NCBI GenBank assembly: GCA_965153455.1
Contig: OZ234496.1
Span: forward strand, 12,392,304 to 12,456,303
DNA: 64,000 nucleotides
Direction of reading: 5' to 3'
DNA from: Sphagnum compactum
Taxonomy: Eukaryota > Bryophyta > Sphagnopsida > Sphagnales
The translations under genes were made by a program, and so were the position numbers. Each line of letters opens with the position of its first letter. The first letter of the stretch is position 1. The notes under the pieces were generated by a model. The model saw only the letters and a program-made list of their open reading frames with translations, searched no databases and was not told where the DNA came from. Below, piece by piece: positions 11,386 through 22,274 of the stretch.

Positions 11386-12439
11386 CAGTGTTGGACTGGT
11401 ATTGGATTTTAGACATATCAGGCAGGTGCTGGTATCATTCAAATTTTGAAATTTAAATACCAGGCAGGTACTGGTATTGTGCAGGATATATGAATTATGC
11501 ATATTAAAGGGCATCAACACCAATGAAATTTAAAGATTATTAAAAGTGGTATGAGTACGTGGATATGTCAATGTTTCATATCATGGACATATTAAGTATC
11601 AACTAGGTACATGGTATATGGAATATGTGCACAACAATATGCAATCAAAAACAATTAGCACACTTGGATATGAGTTTTGCATTTCCACAAACACAAACCT
11701 TGGGGGAAAAAAACATACAATGCCCTGGAAGATGAGGATAGATTGGCTCCACACTTAAGCTCTCCCTTTTCACATACATAAAAAATTCAAAAAAGAAAGA
11801 AACAAATATCATACCCCTAGAGGTGCTAGCAGAATGAAAAACACACATATATCGGCTTTAGGCTCAAATGAACCACTGACATGAACGCGATCCAACTGGC
11901 TGGTTGAACTAATCAAAAGCTTGGTTTGTTCTTTGTTCAAAATTTGAAATTGAACATTTGTATTTTACATTCAAGTTTAGTAGTTGTAAATCGTAACTCA
12001 TCACGTACTAAGTAACTTCAAGCTGGCTTCAAGAATAAGGTGCGTACCTAATCAACGTTTTATTTTCAAGCTTGAGATATTCATCATGCTGCCAATATTG
12101 AAGTGCCACCTTCTTTAAATGTAGTGCATTCACTTATTGCTTATTTAAGGAGACCCTAAACTTGTATTTGAAATCCTAAGTATGCAACTTGTAACCACTA
12201 TTGATATCTAGGATGTAAGCTTGAGATACCCAAGTCTATGAGTATTGATAGTAGGTGGTGCAGCATCCTGACCAGTTGGATGAAATATATGTTGAGATAT
12301 TGCGGCTGCTATATACCAGGTCAATTGGGTATCAACCATAGTATCATGAAAAGTAAAATATGGCTGGTAAAGTATTAACATACTCTTACTGATATCCGAA
12401 TTGATACCCGGATTCAACCAGTATACCAGTCCAACACTG
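11386..12439. mobile_element. Non-autonomous hAT-like element, 1054 bp
   Basis: The left end reads CAGTGTTGGACTGGTAT (from 11386). The right end is its reverse complement ATACCAGTCCAACACTG (ending 12439), a 17-bp perfect terminal inverted repeat starting with CAGTG as in many hAT elements. The flanks give an 8-bp near-duplication, GTTTGTAC at 11378-11385 and ATTTGTAT at 12440-12447, matching 6 of 8 and the length hAT uses. ACCAGT/ACTGGT words recur inside both subterminal regions. No transposase coding is visible, so the element would need a partner in trans. Confidence 0.75.
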
Positions 12440-13370
12440 ATTTGTATATGTTCCAGCCTTCTTTTTTCTCACCAAGTTGCAAAAATTTGTCAAAACCAAA
12501 AACACTGGTTTTTGCATGTTGTTAACATTCTGCAGGATTCCTAAACTTTTCGACTTTCCTCTTTAACCTGCAGCCAAATTTGGCTAAGCCCTCTTTTGGA
12601 GGATGGTCCCCAAGTGCCAACCCACTTACCTCACTCATTTTATATATAAGAAAAACACTGTTTGCGAGTGGTGGGGAGGGATTCTGCAAGTGGATGTGGG
12701 GAGCCGCGTGATTCTACTGGCAAAATTCGCCAAAAAGCAAATTTAGGAATTAAGAATTCAAAGAAGAAGTGACTTGGGAAGTTTTCAGTCACCTGGAGAG
12801 AGAAACAATAAGCTAAAAAATGGCCAGATTCATATATTTAGTTTTCATTGTGTAGCCAAACATATAGAAGGACGATTCAATAGTTTTACTTACTGAACTT
12901 TTTAGAACAAATTATTGAATGTTCAATCTAACACTCTTTATCAATTAGTCATAAAGTTGTCCAATTATATAAAACAAGTCATATATATTGTTGAGGTGTC
13001 ACAATAATGAATAATTAGAATATGGTTGATAGATAATGAATCATTTGATTGGTCAAATTTATATTTGGATTAAAATCATTTTTTTAGATTAATATAAAAA
13101 ATAATATTTAAGATTTAAATAAGTATAAAAATGTAGGTCACTAGATAGTATCCTATCTTAACCTACCTATCTATTCTAGCCCTTTAGGAATGCACATAGG
13201 TTGCAAGTATTAGAAATTGAGTCTTCACCTTCACAATGATAAACCAAGTCTTTGTCATTGGATTGCACCATCACAAAAGGTGTTTAATTTTTGTTAATTT
13301 TTTTAATTTCACATGTTTATTTTATATCATTACAAGATTGTGAAGTAAATAATAGGCAAGTTGCAAAATG
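12440..13370. other. Gene-free stretch
   Basis: AT-rich DNA. It includes another dispersed-repeat copy at 12570-12620 (CAGCCAAATTTGGCTAAGCC) and one at 12840-12880. No coding or RNA gene is supported. Confidence 0.5.
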
Positions 13371-13612
13371 GTAAGTAGGAAGGAAATAGGTTGTATGAAA
13401 TAGGAAAAAAAGAAATAGAAGGTAGGTCAATTATAAGAAGTAAGTAGGTGGGTGAATGGGTAGGTAAGTGGATAGGTGGGTTGGTGGATGAATGAATAGG
13501 TAGATGGGCGGATGGGTATGTAAGTAAATAGGTGAATGGGTAGGTAAGTAAGTAGTAAATACACAGTAGCTAGGTGGGTGGGTACATGGGTGGGTAGGTA
13601 GGTAGGTAAATA
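13371..13612. repeat. Degenerate GTAGGTGGGT minisatellite
   Basis: About 240 bases are built from variants of GTAGG, GTGGG, GTAAGTA and GAATG (for example GGGTAGGTAAGTGGATAGGT). The plus strand is G-rich with many GGTAGGTGGG words. Confidence 0.9.
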
Positions 13613-16040
13613 TGATGTTAAAAATAGAATACTTACTAGATTTGGTTTATCGGATTGTATATTGGAAACTCATTACTAGATTTTGATAGTCTACCTATGT
13701 ATTCTGATTATGTCTCACTGAAATTATCTCTACCAATTTCTTTACCAGATTCATTTGTCTTTTATTAAAATTCAAGTTTTTGGGATCAAGTTAACTGGTA
13801 GGTCCAGCATTTTGCTATGCATTCTTTTAGGGCACTTAAAGAAGTCTTTTTTTTCTATGATAAAGGTGTCTTAATTGGAGTTTATGAGTTATCCTTCCAT
13901 TTGTTGTTGAAATTTATTTTTGTTTTATAAGTGTTTTGAAGTTGTATTTGTTTCAAATTTGTTGTTGTTGAGACTCTTGTATTACTTCTTAATGGTTTGT
14001 TAGGAAGATAATCAAATTATTTGCCTACCTATGTTGCAAAAGTATATTTTACTTTTTACTCTTACATTTTTTAACACCCAAACTCGATAATTCATCGAAT
14101 GGCCTTAACATTTAGTGACCACAACACAAATATCGAACCAAAATTTCTAGTTCACATCTTTTGTTTCTGGAAAACATCAAGTAAAGTTATTTGTCTTTAT
14201 CATATTTAACCCAATTTTTTGTGTTAAGTGGGTTTTCGTTGTTTCATTTTGGTGTGCATGTTCACACTCAAAACTTTTTTAAAGGAAAAAATAATAATTT
14301 ATGTGTTGTTATAAATGTTACAATATGTCAACAATATTGCGGAGAAGCATGAAAAAGGAAATGGAACAAGTTTTGCAAAAAAACTATCAAAGTAGAACAT
14401 TCAAAAAGCCTAGGAGTCGAGCTACCAAAGATCAATTTTGAGGAAGGTGTAACCTTTCAAAACAGGGAGCAAGACCATTTCGTGGACATTACCAAAAAAT
14501 CAAAACCCAAAAATTGGAGACCTACCAAAAATCACCCACCGGAATTGCAACATGTTGCAACAGAACTGAAGACTTCATGGGAACCAATTTGGGACCCTAC
14601 CGAAAACCAAACTTTTTGGTACCATAAGACCATTTTGCCCAATCCACATGTCAAAGAATGTGAAATTTCTCAACTTTAAAAACAATTAGAGGAAATATGC
14701 TGGTTTGAGAAGGACAATGCTTCCAAGGATGGACATAGTGCATAGTCCTCATGGATGAATATTGTGGACAAGGATGAGCTCTATCAAGAAATTTCAATAG
14801 CATCAGTTTTCTGTGTTTGTGTATCTCCTCATTCTGTTCCAACCTATACTTTTGTTAAGGTTCCAATCATGCGATAGGAACTTGCAATTATTAATCTAAT
14901 CGGGTCTTAGCTATCAATCCTCTACCAACCTTGTTGTTGAAAATACCTTTTATCATAACACCAATTCCTTTTCAAAAACTAGTTCCAAATCTTCAGCCAT
15001 TATTCTATCCTTCTACAATATTAAAAGTACCTTGTAAGGAGCCTTTTGTGCCCCCTTGAGTTCTATCATCACTAACAGAAATGCATTTGAACAAAATCCG
15101 GTAAGATTCCCAAATTCTATGATTTCACCTATTGGGTCATACCAACCTTCCTTGGCCAAGCCTACCCTAACATGGGAAGTGCTCCAACCATGTGGCCTAC
15201 AAAGGTTGGATAAACTATAAATAGGTCTAGCCCTATTGCTAACATTGTTTTAACACCAAAGTCAATTTTGGGGGTGGGTAAGTTCATGCTAAAAGGACCA
15301 CCCTTGCACACAACCACTACTGAAAAACACATGTTTTCTTATTCAATTTTTCACAAAATTTGAAATGCCTTAAATTACTATGGAATCCTAGGTATAGTAA
15401 GAAAACATGTAAAAATTTCAATTAATTCCAAAAACATTTCCTATGACTAATTTAGCACTGTAACCAATCTTGACTATGCTAAAATGGATTAAAATATGTT
15501 CGGAATTACACCATGATTTGTTGTTTTGGAGTGTTACAACACATGTGGAATAAAATATTTTCATATTATAACCTTTCCTAGGCATATTGTATGCAAGTGG
15601 TCATTCTTTTTATATGTACATAATTTATCAAAACCTAAATGTATGGAAGAATGTAGATTTTCAAATTAATTTGAAATTTTAATTTAATTAATTATTCTAC
15701 AATATTACATTTGTGAATGCACAATAATGTTTCCATGATCCAAATTAAGTTAGAATGTCTAAATTAATATTATTTTAAATAAAATAGGAAATTTGATATA
15801 TAATAAGATTTGATTAAATTATGACAATGGCCAAATGGATGAAAACGAATAAGATTGCAGGTCCACATGCCTTCGTTGAAAATGAATAGTGGAATGTACT
15901 ACGCATGAAAGAGGAATTTCATGCCAGATTTGCAACAATTTTGCAATTTTTTATCAAAAAGAACAGTTAGCATATTTTAGTAACAAGATTGCTAAAACTT
16001 TCAACCTAACCAACAAGGGGCAACCTATTAACTAGTATTC
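13613..16040. other. Gene-free AT-rich stretch, possibly old LTR-element interior
   Basis: No domain is recognisable. Short open segments (for example 14482-14679 plus) have biased composition but no motif I know. Its position just upstream of the coiled-coil ORF and LTR at 16.0-18.8 kb makes it a candidate for the worn interior of the same element. I could not find a 5' LTR partner for the LTR at 18244. Confidence 0.35.
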
Positions 16041-16059
16041 CGTAGTGTTGACCTAGTTA

Positions 16060-18243
16060 TTGATTGAGCTGACTTGTTGGACAAAACGTCAAAAGAAAGC
16101 AGTAGCTAATCCAATTCCTAACAAAACCATAACTGATAATTACTATTCAAGACCTATCCTAGATATTCTATTTAGGAAGTGGTTCCCTTTATCTGAAGTG
16201 CCTTCACTAAGAATAGCAAGCCCACAAGAACCTATGTCACCAACCAGCCAAGAACTACAGGTTGTTCAACAACGATAAGTTTCACTTGAACCTGTTATAA
16301 GGGAGAAGTTCTTGAAGGAGATAAGACCAGCACATTTAACAATTGCATTGCCTTTACCAACACATCAGTCTCATCGACTGAAGATGCACATAAAACTACC
16401 TACACCAAAGGACATGTTAAGTCTTGAACCTGTTACCTCACCATCGAAAAAAAGTCTAGAACTACTTTTAGGTCATAGGTTGTTGACTCAGAGGAGGATG
16501 AGAAGCAAACTTGTTCAGATGAGATTGGGGGTGGAGGTGAAGAAGAGCTTTACGCAATAACTACATAAGGTAGCATCAAAGAAGAACCTAAACCCAATTT
16601 GGATCAAGTAATTGATAACATCCAAGTTGAACCTATTGAGTCTATTAAACATGTAATACCAATTGCAGAACCCACACAACTTGTAGTTGCAACTATAGAA
16701 TCATTCCAACTTGTTCAACCTATAGTTGAACCTATTCAAATAGAAAACCCATAGTATTCTAGATTCCAACCTATCCTAATTTCTGGTCATTCGACAAAAA
16801 AATTGAAACAAATTAATTATTTTTAGAGTAAGTTGTTCAAAATGCCACAACCTGGTCAAGGACATTGCAAGAACTTTCAAACCTTAAAATTGAGTTTGAA
16901 CAAGTCAAAGAAAACTTGTCCGAGACCCATAATCGTCTACAAGCATGTAGCCTAAAGCTAGTGATAATGCAGAAAACTCTGAAGAACCGTGACAAATAAC
17001 TAGTCATAGTCAAGGGGCAAAAGAATAAAGTCCAACATGAGAACTAGATCCTGTCCAATATGTGGAAAGAAGCAGAAAATCATGTTAGGAAAACTAAAAA
17101 CTTACAACAAGAATATGTCAAACTCAATCAGCTCAACTAGAAAACCCACAATGATTTAAAGTGTCTCCAAGCTTATCTAGAGCGAATGACACAAGACTAC
17201 ACTAAAATGGAAGAGCCCAGTATGCAACAACAAAATATCATAACCAGTCTGGAGCAAACCTGTCAAGACCTCATAAAGCAACAGGTAGTTGCCCATATAG
17301 AGTTTGAAAGGGAAAAACAAAGTCTAACTACCCAAATCCAGGACTGGAAAGGTTAGTATGAAACAGCCAAGGTACAATTGAGTAAACCCAACCCCATTTT
17401 ACTTATTAGGATGAACAATAGGTTGAAGGAATTTGAGGAGTTATTGCTGGACAATACACTATTCAAAGTGCATAATCAAGCCTTGGGAGACAAAAACCCC
17501 AAGTGGTAGGAATGGTGGCAAACTGTTCAAAACTTCACAAAGGAGCAGATTCAAGAAAGTATGGAATTAGCCCGCTACGATAAACAAAGTTACCAACTGG
17601 AACTACACACATACCAAACCGCTTTCCTTGATTTCAAGTACGAACCTCCTAGTTTTGTATTTGTGGAGATTGGAACTAATAGTAAACTTCTAGCAACACC
17701 ATCTGTGGTACAACCTGTTGCCATAAAAAAACCAATTAACCCACTAAGAGGTGGAACAAGTTTAGAGATCATACCCTTACTTGTTCACACTTTTACCATA
17801 TACTTGTTCAGGTTGTCATGTTGCTAATGAACCTATGAGAGGTAGTGAAAGATTTGCTAAGGAACAAGTTGAACTTGTTGATTTTTCGTTCATTGTATTA
17901 GATAGTAAAGTAGAACTTTGGAGTTTTTATCTACTAGTTCACCATTGACCCGACACCTATACCTATACAAATGGGTATAGGTCAAGAGATTATTTTGATT
18001 TCAAGTACCCCACCTACCTTGGAGGTATCACAACACCCATAGCAACCTTCGAAAAAACACCCAATCAATAGAAGATTACAGCACTAATAGGTCTTCAAAA
18101 TTTGAACCAAGTTCAACCTATGGAGGAAGCAAATGTTGAACTTGTTGAAGGAACCATCAACCAATTGGTTGTAGAAGACCAAGCTAACCTAGGACTTTGA
18201 ACTAACATTTCAAGGACGAAATGTAGTTTTCAAAAGGGGATAA
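16060..18243 (+). pseudogene. Decayed LTR-element ORF with a long coiled coil
   Basis: A long plus-strand reading path ends at TAA 18241-18243, immediately before the putative LTR. The first part (16470-16755, one frame) is acidic (DSEEDE, GGGGEEEL) then rich in VEP and QP. The second part (about 16835-17827, another frame, about 330 codons) is a Gln/Leu/Glu-rich coiled coil ending in a more globular segment (YEPPSFVFVEIGTNS). The coiled-coil path is broken by TAG at 17045, 17138, 17354 and 17507 and by TAA at 16997. The acidic part has TAG at 16476 and 16752 and TAA at 16566. All fit glutamine. No protease, reverse transcriptase or integrase is seen. It may be a gag-like or additional ORF of a large non-autonomous element; the function is unknown. 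Confidence 0.45.
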
Positions 18244-18787
18244 TGTTACCCAAATTTAGTAACAAATGACCCAATAGGTTGAAGATTTAAGTAGGTTTTA
18301 AACCTAATAGGTGACTTAACTTGTTATTTAACCTAACCTATGGCATTAACCTAACCGGTTACTAAACCTGATAGATAATATTATACTAGGTTAAGTACAC
18401 ATGTTGACAGGTGAGTTAACTAATTCTAGGTATTGGCTAATGACTATTTTTAATAGTCAATTATGATTGTTTTATTTTTGAAATAGCTAATATAAGATTA
18501 GAAGGACAGACTTGTTTAAGGACTTTTGATTTCATTTTGATTTTGTGTTTCATTCTTTCATTTTTGGAACATGAATCATTCTATTTTCAACCAACTTTCT
18601 TCAAGCTTTGAATAATTTGTGTACATGTTAATTTAGGATTTGTAGCTAGTTTTAGTTTAGTTAGTTTTAGCATGTGCATGTTGTTGTTTAAGGAACTTAT
18701 TGCTAGAAATTCAGAAGTTGAACAGCCTTAATGGGAATAGAAAAAGTCGTTAACAACTGCCTTTGTTGTTGTTGTTGTTGCTACGAC
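18244..18787 (+). repeat. Putative LTR, 544 bp (TGTTACC...CTACGACA)
   Basis: The 5' edge TGTTACC follows a purine tract and stop (TTCAAAAGGGGATAA), the usual order of polypurine tract then LTR. The 3' edge ends in CA (CTACGACA), followed at once by ATTGGTGTCATCC. That matches the TGGT.TCA start of a tRNA primer-binding site only loosely. TG...CA ends support an LTR. No second copy was found in the window, so it may be a solo, shared or truncated-element LTR. Confidence 0.45.
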
Positions 18788-20087
18788 AATTGGTGTCATC
18801 CTATGAATGATGGCCTTTCTGCTATTATGTTGACTTCTAGAGTTGTTGGTGGTCTTTTTCCTATCAGTGTTTCTGCAGCTTCTTCTATGGACTGAAAGAA
18901 GATCATTAACAATTTCTCACATGTTATCACTTCTACAAATCAAGACAATGCCTTTGTATAGCTACCAAATTCAAGTGGATTTGCAATTGATCATGAAGAT
19001 ATATTCTAGAACAACTTGTTTGAAAAAAAAATGCCCAAACTTATAAATACAGGTTGGATGTTATATTTCTATGGGCACCATTTCATAGATGTAAACATCA
19101 ACACTTCATTTGGCCATGTCTTCAATAACCTTCACAGTCGTCCTATAAACATTACATACATTTTTTATTTGAAATCAGTTCATGCTTTAGCACTATGGGG
19201 CACAATTGATAGTCCTTAATTGATTTTCCAACTTCATCCTAATTTTACATGTTTTTTGATATCTTCATTCTTTTGTTGTTGGTGTTGCCAATAGATGGAC
19301 AATAATTTAGGGTTTAAGGTTTAAATAGATTGTTGGTTCAACTAGAATCTCCTTGTTATAACACATGCATAATAAAGGTTTTAGCGAAAGAGTCTGGAAA
19401 GGATGACAAAATGAAGGAACACCTGGATTTTATGAAGATGCATGTCTAGGATTAGGGATGTTTCTAAGTTTAAATGATTGATTTTGGGGAGCCTTTGTCC
19501 TTGGGTTTCATCTGCATGTTCATTATCTTGAAGTTCTTAGGTTTTCTTTTCTCAGAGTTGTGATGATTGTTCTTAAGGTTCATCTATAGGTCCATTACTT
19601 TTGTTTTTGTTTTTGAATTCTTGAATTGTTGAGTTTTGTTGTTTTTACTTCTGTTATATTCTACTGATTTCTAGAGTTCTTGAGTTGTTCCGTGTTATGT
19701 TGAGTTGTTGTCTTGAGTTCCCGAGTTCTTGAATTTTGCTATATTTTGGTAAGTCTTGGAATTCTTGATTTATTCTATGTTTTGTTGAGTTTTGATGTGT
19801 TGACTTCCAAAGTTCTTGAGTTCTGTTGTGTTGCACGATGAGGAATTTTGTAGAGTTTTGGATTTGATGTTGTTGTTTTTTGAAGATTGGGTAAATTTGG
19901 GAGCATTTGTCATTGCTTTTGAAAGATGAGTTCATTTGTATGCATTACTTTGTTGTTGGGGTTTTGGAGTTGGGCTAAGTGAAATCCAAATAGCTGAACA
20001 CTACTAAGAATAGTGATCCACACTTCTTCCCTGAAAAATTTACTTTGTGCATGTGTATGTAGAAAAGGATTTCCTTAATTTCTATAG
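18788..20087. other. Gene-free stretch, T/G-rich
   Basis: No recognisable gene. The interval 19590-19860 is built from repeated TTGAGTT/TTCTTGA words (low complexity). Short open segments near 18843-19219 show no known motif. Confidence 0.45.
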
Positions 20088-20112
20088 TATTTGTAAATTG
20101 TACCATTTTTGA

Positions 20113-21402
20113 AAATGATTTTTAAAAAAAACATTCATGTATCCAGCAACATTCTTTTAACTCATTAACAACATTCATTTTTATATTTTGATTGTTGTGT
20201 TTGTGACAGACTCTCAGAGTCAGTTCTTCTTTTCTTTTCTTTTTTCAATTTTGTGATGTAAGCCACGACTACTGGCATCCCAAAAAATGAATTTTCCTTA
20301 AGTGGTCGACACATTTGTAGGGGAACGTCTCTCTGAGAGTCTCATGCTTGAATCGAAGTTTGACTATTCGTTTGAAGGGTTGTCTCTTGTTGCAGCAACA
20401 GCAGCAGCATTTGCTTGACATTCTTCTTTGTCGTCGTCTTCTTCACGTACAGAGGTAGACTTAGCTTTTTCTGTATCCATCCATTGACAAGATCTCGGTC
20501 GGAGCTCGGTCGGTCTGAGAGCGCGAGCGCGCGGGGGAGTGTGTCTAGTCGTCAAGGGAGGTGGTGTCAATTTGAATTACATTTGTTTTTAGGTGACACA
20601 AGTCTTCTTGCTCCGCCATCGCCGCAGAGTTTCACGCACAAGAAGAAGACAGAGGAGAGCACTCGGACAGGCTTGAAGTTCATCAGATTTTCCGATCCAT
20701 CTTGTTAGAGTTATGAACACAGATCCTTCTTGCGAACCTTTACAATCGCACTTTTCTTAATCAGCTGGATTAAGATTTCTCCTCACGAAAGGTGACTGCA
20801 AAATCTCAGGGTTTCTCCCACAAGAAGACACACAACGAAGAGAGCACTCTGGCTTGACGATGATCAGATTTTTGGATCTTTCTCTGTAGAGATGTCAGCT
20901 GGATTCAGAATGTTCATCAAAACCTGAATGCAAAATCTGTAGAAGTTTTTGGCATTAGAAGAGAAAGAGACACAAACAAAGGAGGACGAGGATAGATAGC
21001 CTCAGAGCACACACTCTCTCGACTTGGCGATCATCAAAAAACCAAAGACAAAAAGCAGCTTGCGGCAATGGCGTAGTATGTCACTCTGCCCCAGCCAAAT
21101 CCAAGACCTCGCTACCTGTGGTATTCAGGGAGCCAGAGCGGCAACTCTCCAAGAAAGAGTTGAAGAAGAAGGAGTTTGCTGAGCTGGATGCGGTTCTTGC
21201 TAAGCTTGGACTTGTTCAGAAAGAAGAAATGCATCGTTCTAGATTTCAAAAGCTCCTATAACAGCCAGCCAGCAAGGACAATTCCAGGTTCTTGGTTTTG
21301 ACTTCTGAACCTTTTTTTTTTTTGGGGGGGGGCTAAAACCCATGTGTTTTTTGACTTCTCAAGTCCTTTTAAAAAAATAGACATTGGTTTAGGGTTTAAG
21401 AT
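20113..21402 (+). other. LINE 5' untranslated and promoter region
   Basis: This is the sequence between the left target duplication and ORF1. Part of it is GC-rich (GAGCGCGAGCGCGCGGGGGA near 20520), unlike the AT-rich surroundings. It has a T-run joined to a G-run (T then about ten G, 21307-21329). AGAAGAAGACA-type words recur near 20640, 20825 and 20965, suggesting internal repeated units as in LINE promoters. The exact 5' end rests on the duplication call. Confidence 0.5.
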
Positions 21403-22257
21403 TTGAAAAACTCTGCGATGGCACTCGATGCCACACTGTTGCGATGTCCTTTCCATGTAGCGTCAAACATTTTCACGTTGAAGAAGGACACTGCCAAGAC
21501 ATACCACAACAACACCGAGCTCAATGTTCCAGACAATGCACCCCTGGCGCTCTACCAGTCAATTCTAGCTGGGCACTGGCTAATCATGGGCCTCAAGACC
21601 GACAGCTCACCTATTGACGCGCGGTTGTCCAAGATGGAGGCGGCTATCGAGGACATTGCATCTCCTGCGGCCGCTAGCAACCTTGCAGTCAACCAACTGA
21701 TGGAGTGCGAGGCGGCCGCAACTGTCATAGCCAAGGCTGCTTCTGTGGAAAAGCCCAAGTGGACAACAGTGATGGCCAAGAACCTGCGCCAGGTGTTCAG
21801 CCGGGCTGTGGAGACCCTGGCCGACGTGCCCAAACAGGAAGAGCGCAAGTTCAACTTGTGCCTCACGAGCTTTGAGGCCAAGGAGGGCGAGACCGAGAAG
21901 GAGTTGGTGCAGCGGCTCAACACAGAGTTGTTGCAAGGGCAAATGAGGCTGCGCGCCAAGGTTGTCACCGCCACGTGGACCGCGCGAGCCTCCACCTCAA
22001 CGGCGGGTGTGCACCCCGGTGCGGTGCTGCTCAAATTCGCAACAAGCGAAAATCGCCAGGCCGCGCTACGAGGGCACAAAAGCATGGCGGGGACCAAACT
22101 AGGCCTAGACGAGGACCTCATGCCCGCGCAACAGGCGCTCAAGTCGTAACTGTGGCCGCTGTTCAAGGAGGCCAAGGCAAAAGGCAAGCGCGCCTTCTGG
22201 CGCGCAGCCGAGCTCTTCGTCAACGGCACTCGAATTTGCCCACCCTCCTCTATCTAA
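21403..22257 (+). pseudogene. LINE ORF1 (RNA-binding gag-like protein)
   Basis: One frame runs from ATG 21403 to TAA 22255, with a single internal TAA at 22147-22149. The N-terminal half has an Ala-rich helix (SKMEAAIEDIASPAAAS). The C-terminal half has the pattern of plant LINE ORF1 RRM-like domains: LCLTSF..KEGE near residue 148, then VLLKFATSENRQAALRGHK and DEDLMPAQQAL. After the internal stop the frame continues with LFKEAKAKGKRAFWRAAELF, which is clearly coding. The stop therefore replaced a sense codon (Gln CAA fits). Confidence 0.7.
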
Positions 22258-22274
22258 GGCCATAGGGACCAGAG

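Noticed and set aside
13371-13612. CRISPR-like or centromeric array
   Set aside because: Units are 4-10 bases with no spacers; it is a simple minisatellite in a plant genome.
15528-15545. 5' LTR start (GTGTTACAACA) paired with the LTR at 18244
   Set aside because: The sequence following it does not resemble the LTR at 18244.
18788-18802. Primer-binding site after the LTR
   Set aside because: TGGTGTCATCC matches the usual TGGTATCAGAGC start at only the first part. I mention it under the LTR but do not call it separately.
21552-22229. Long minus-strand ORF of 225 codons
   Set aside because: It is the shadow of LINE ORF1 in GC-rich sequence, with no motif of its own.
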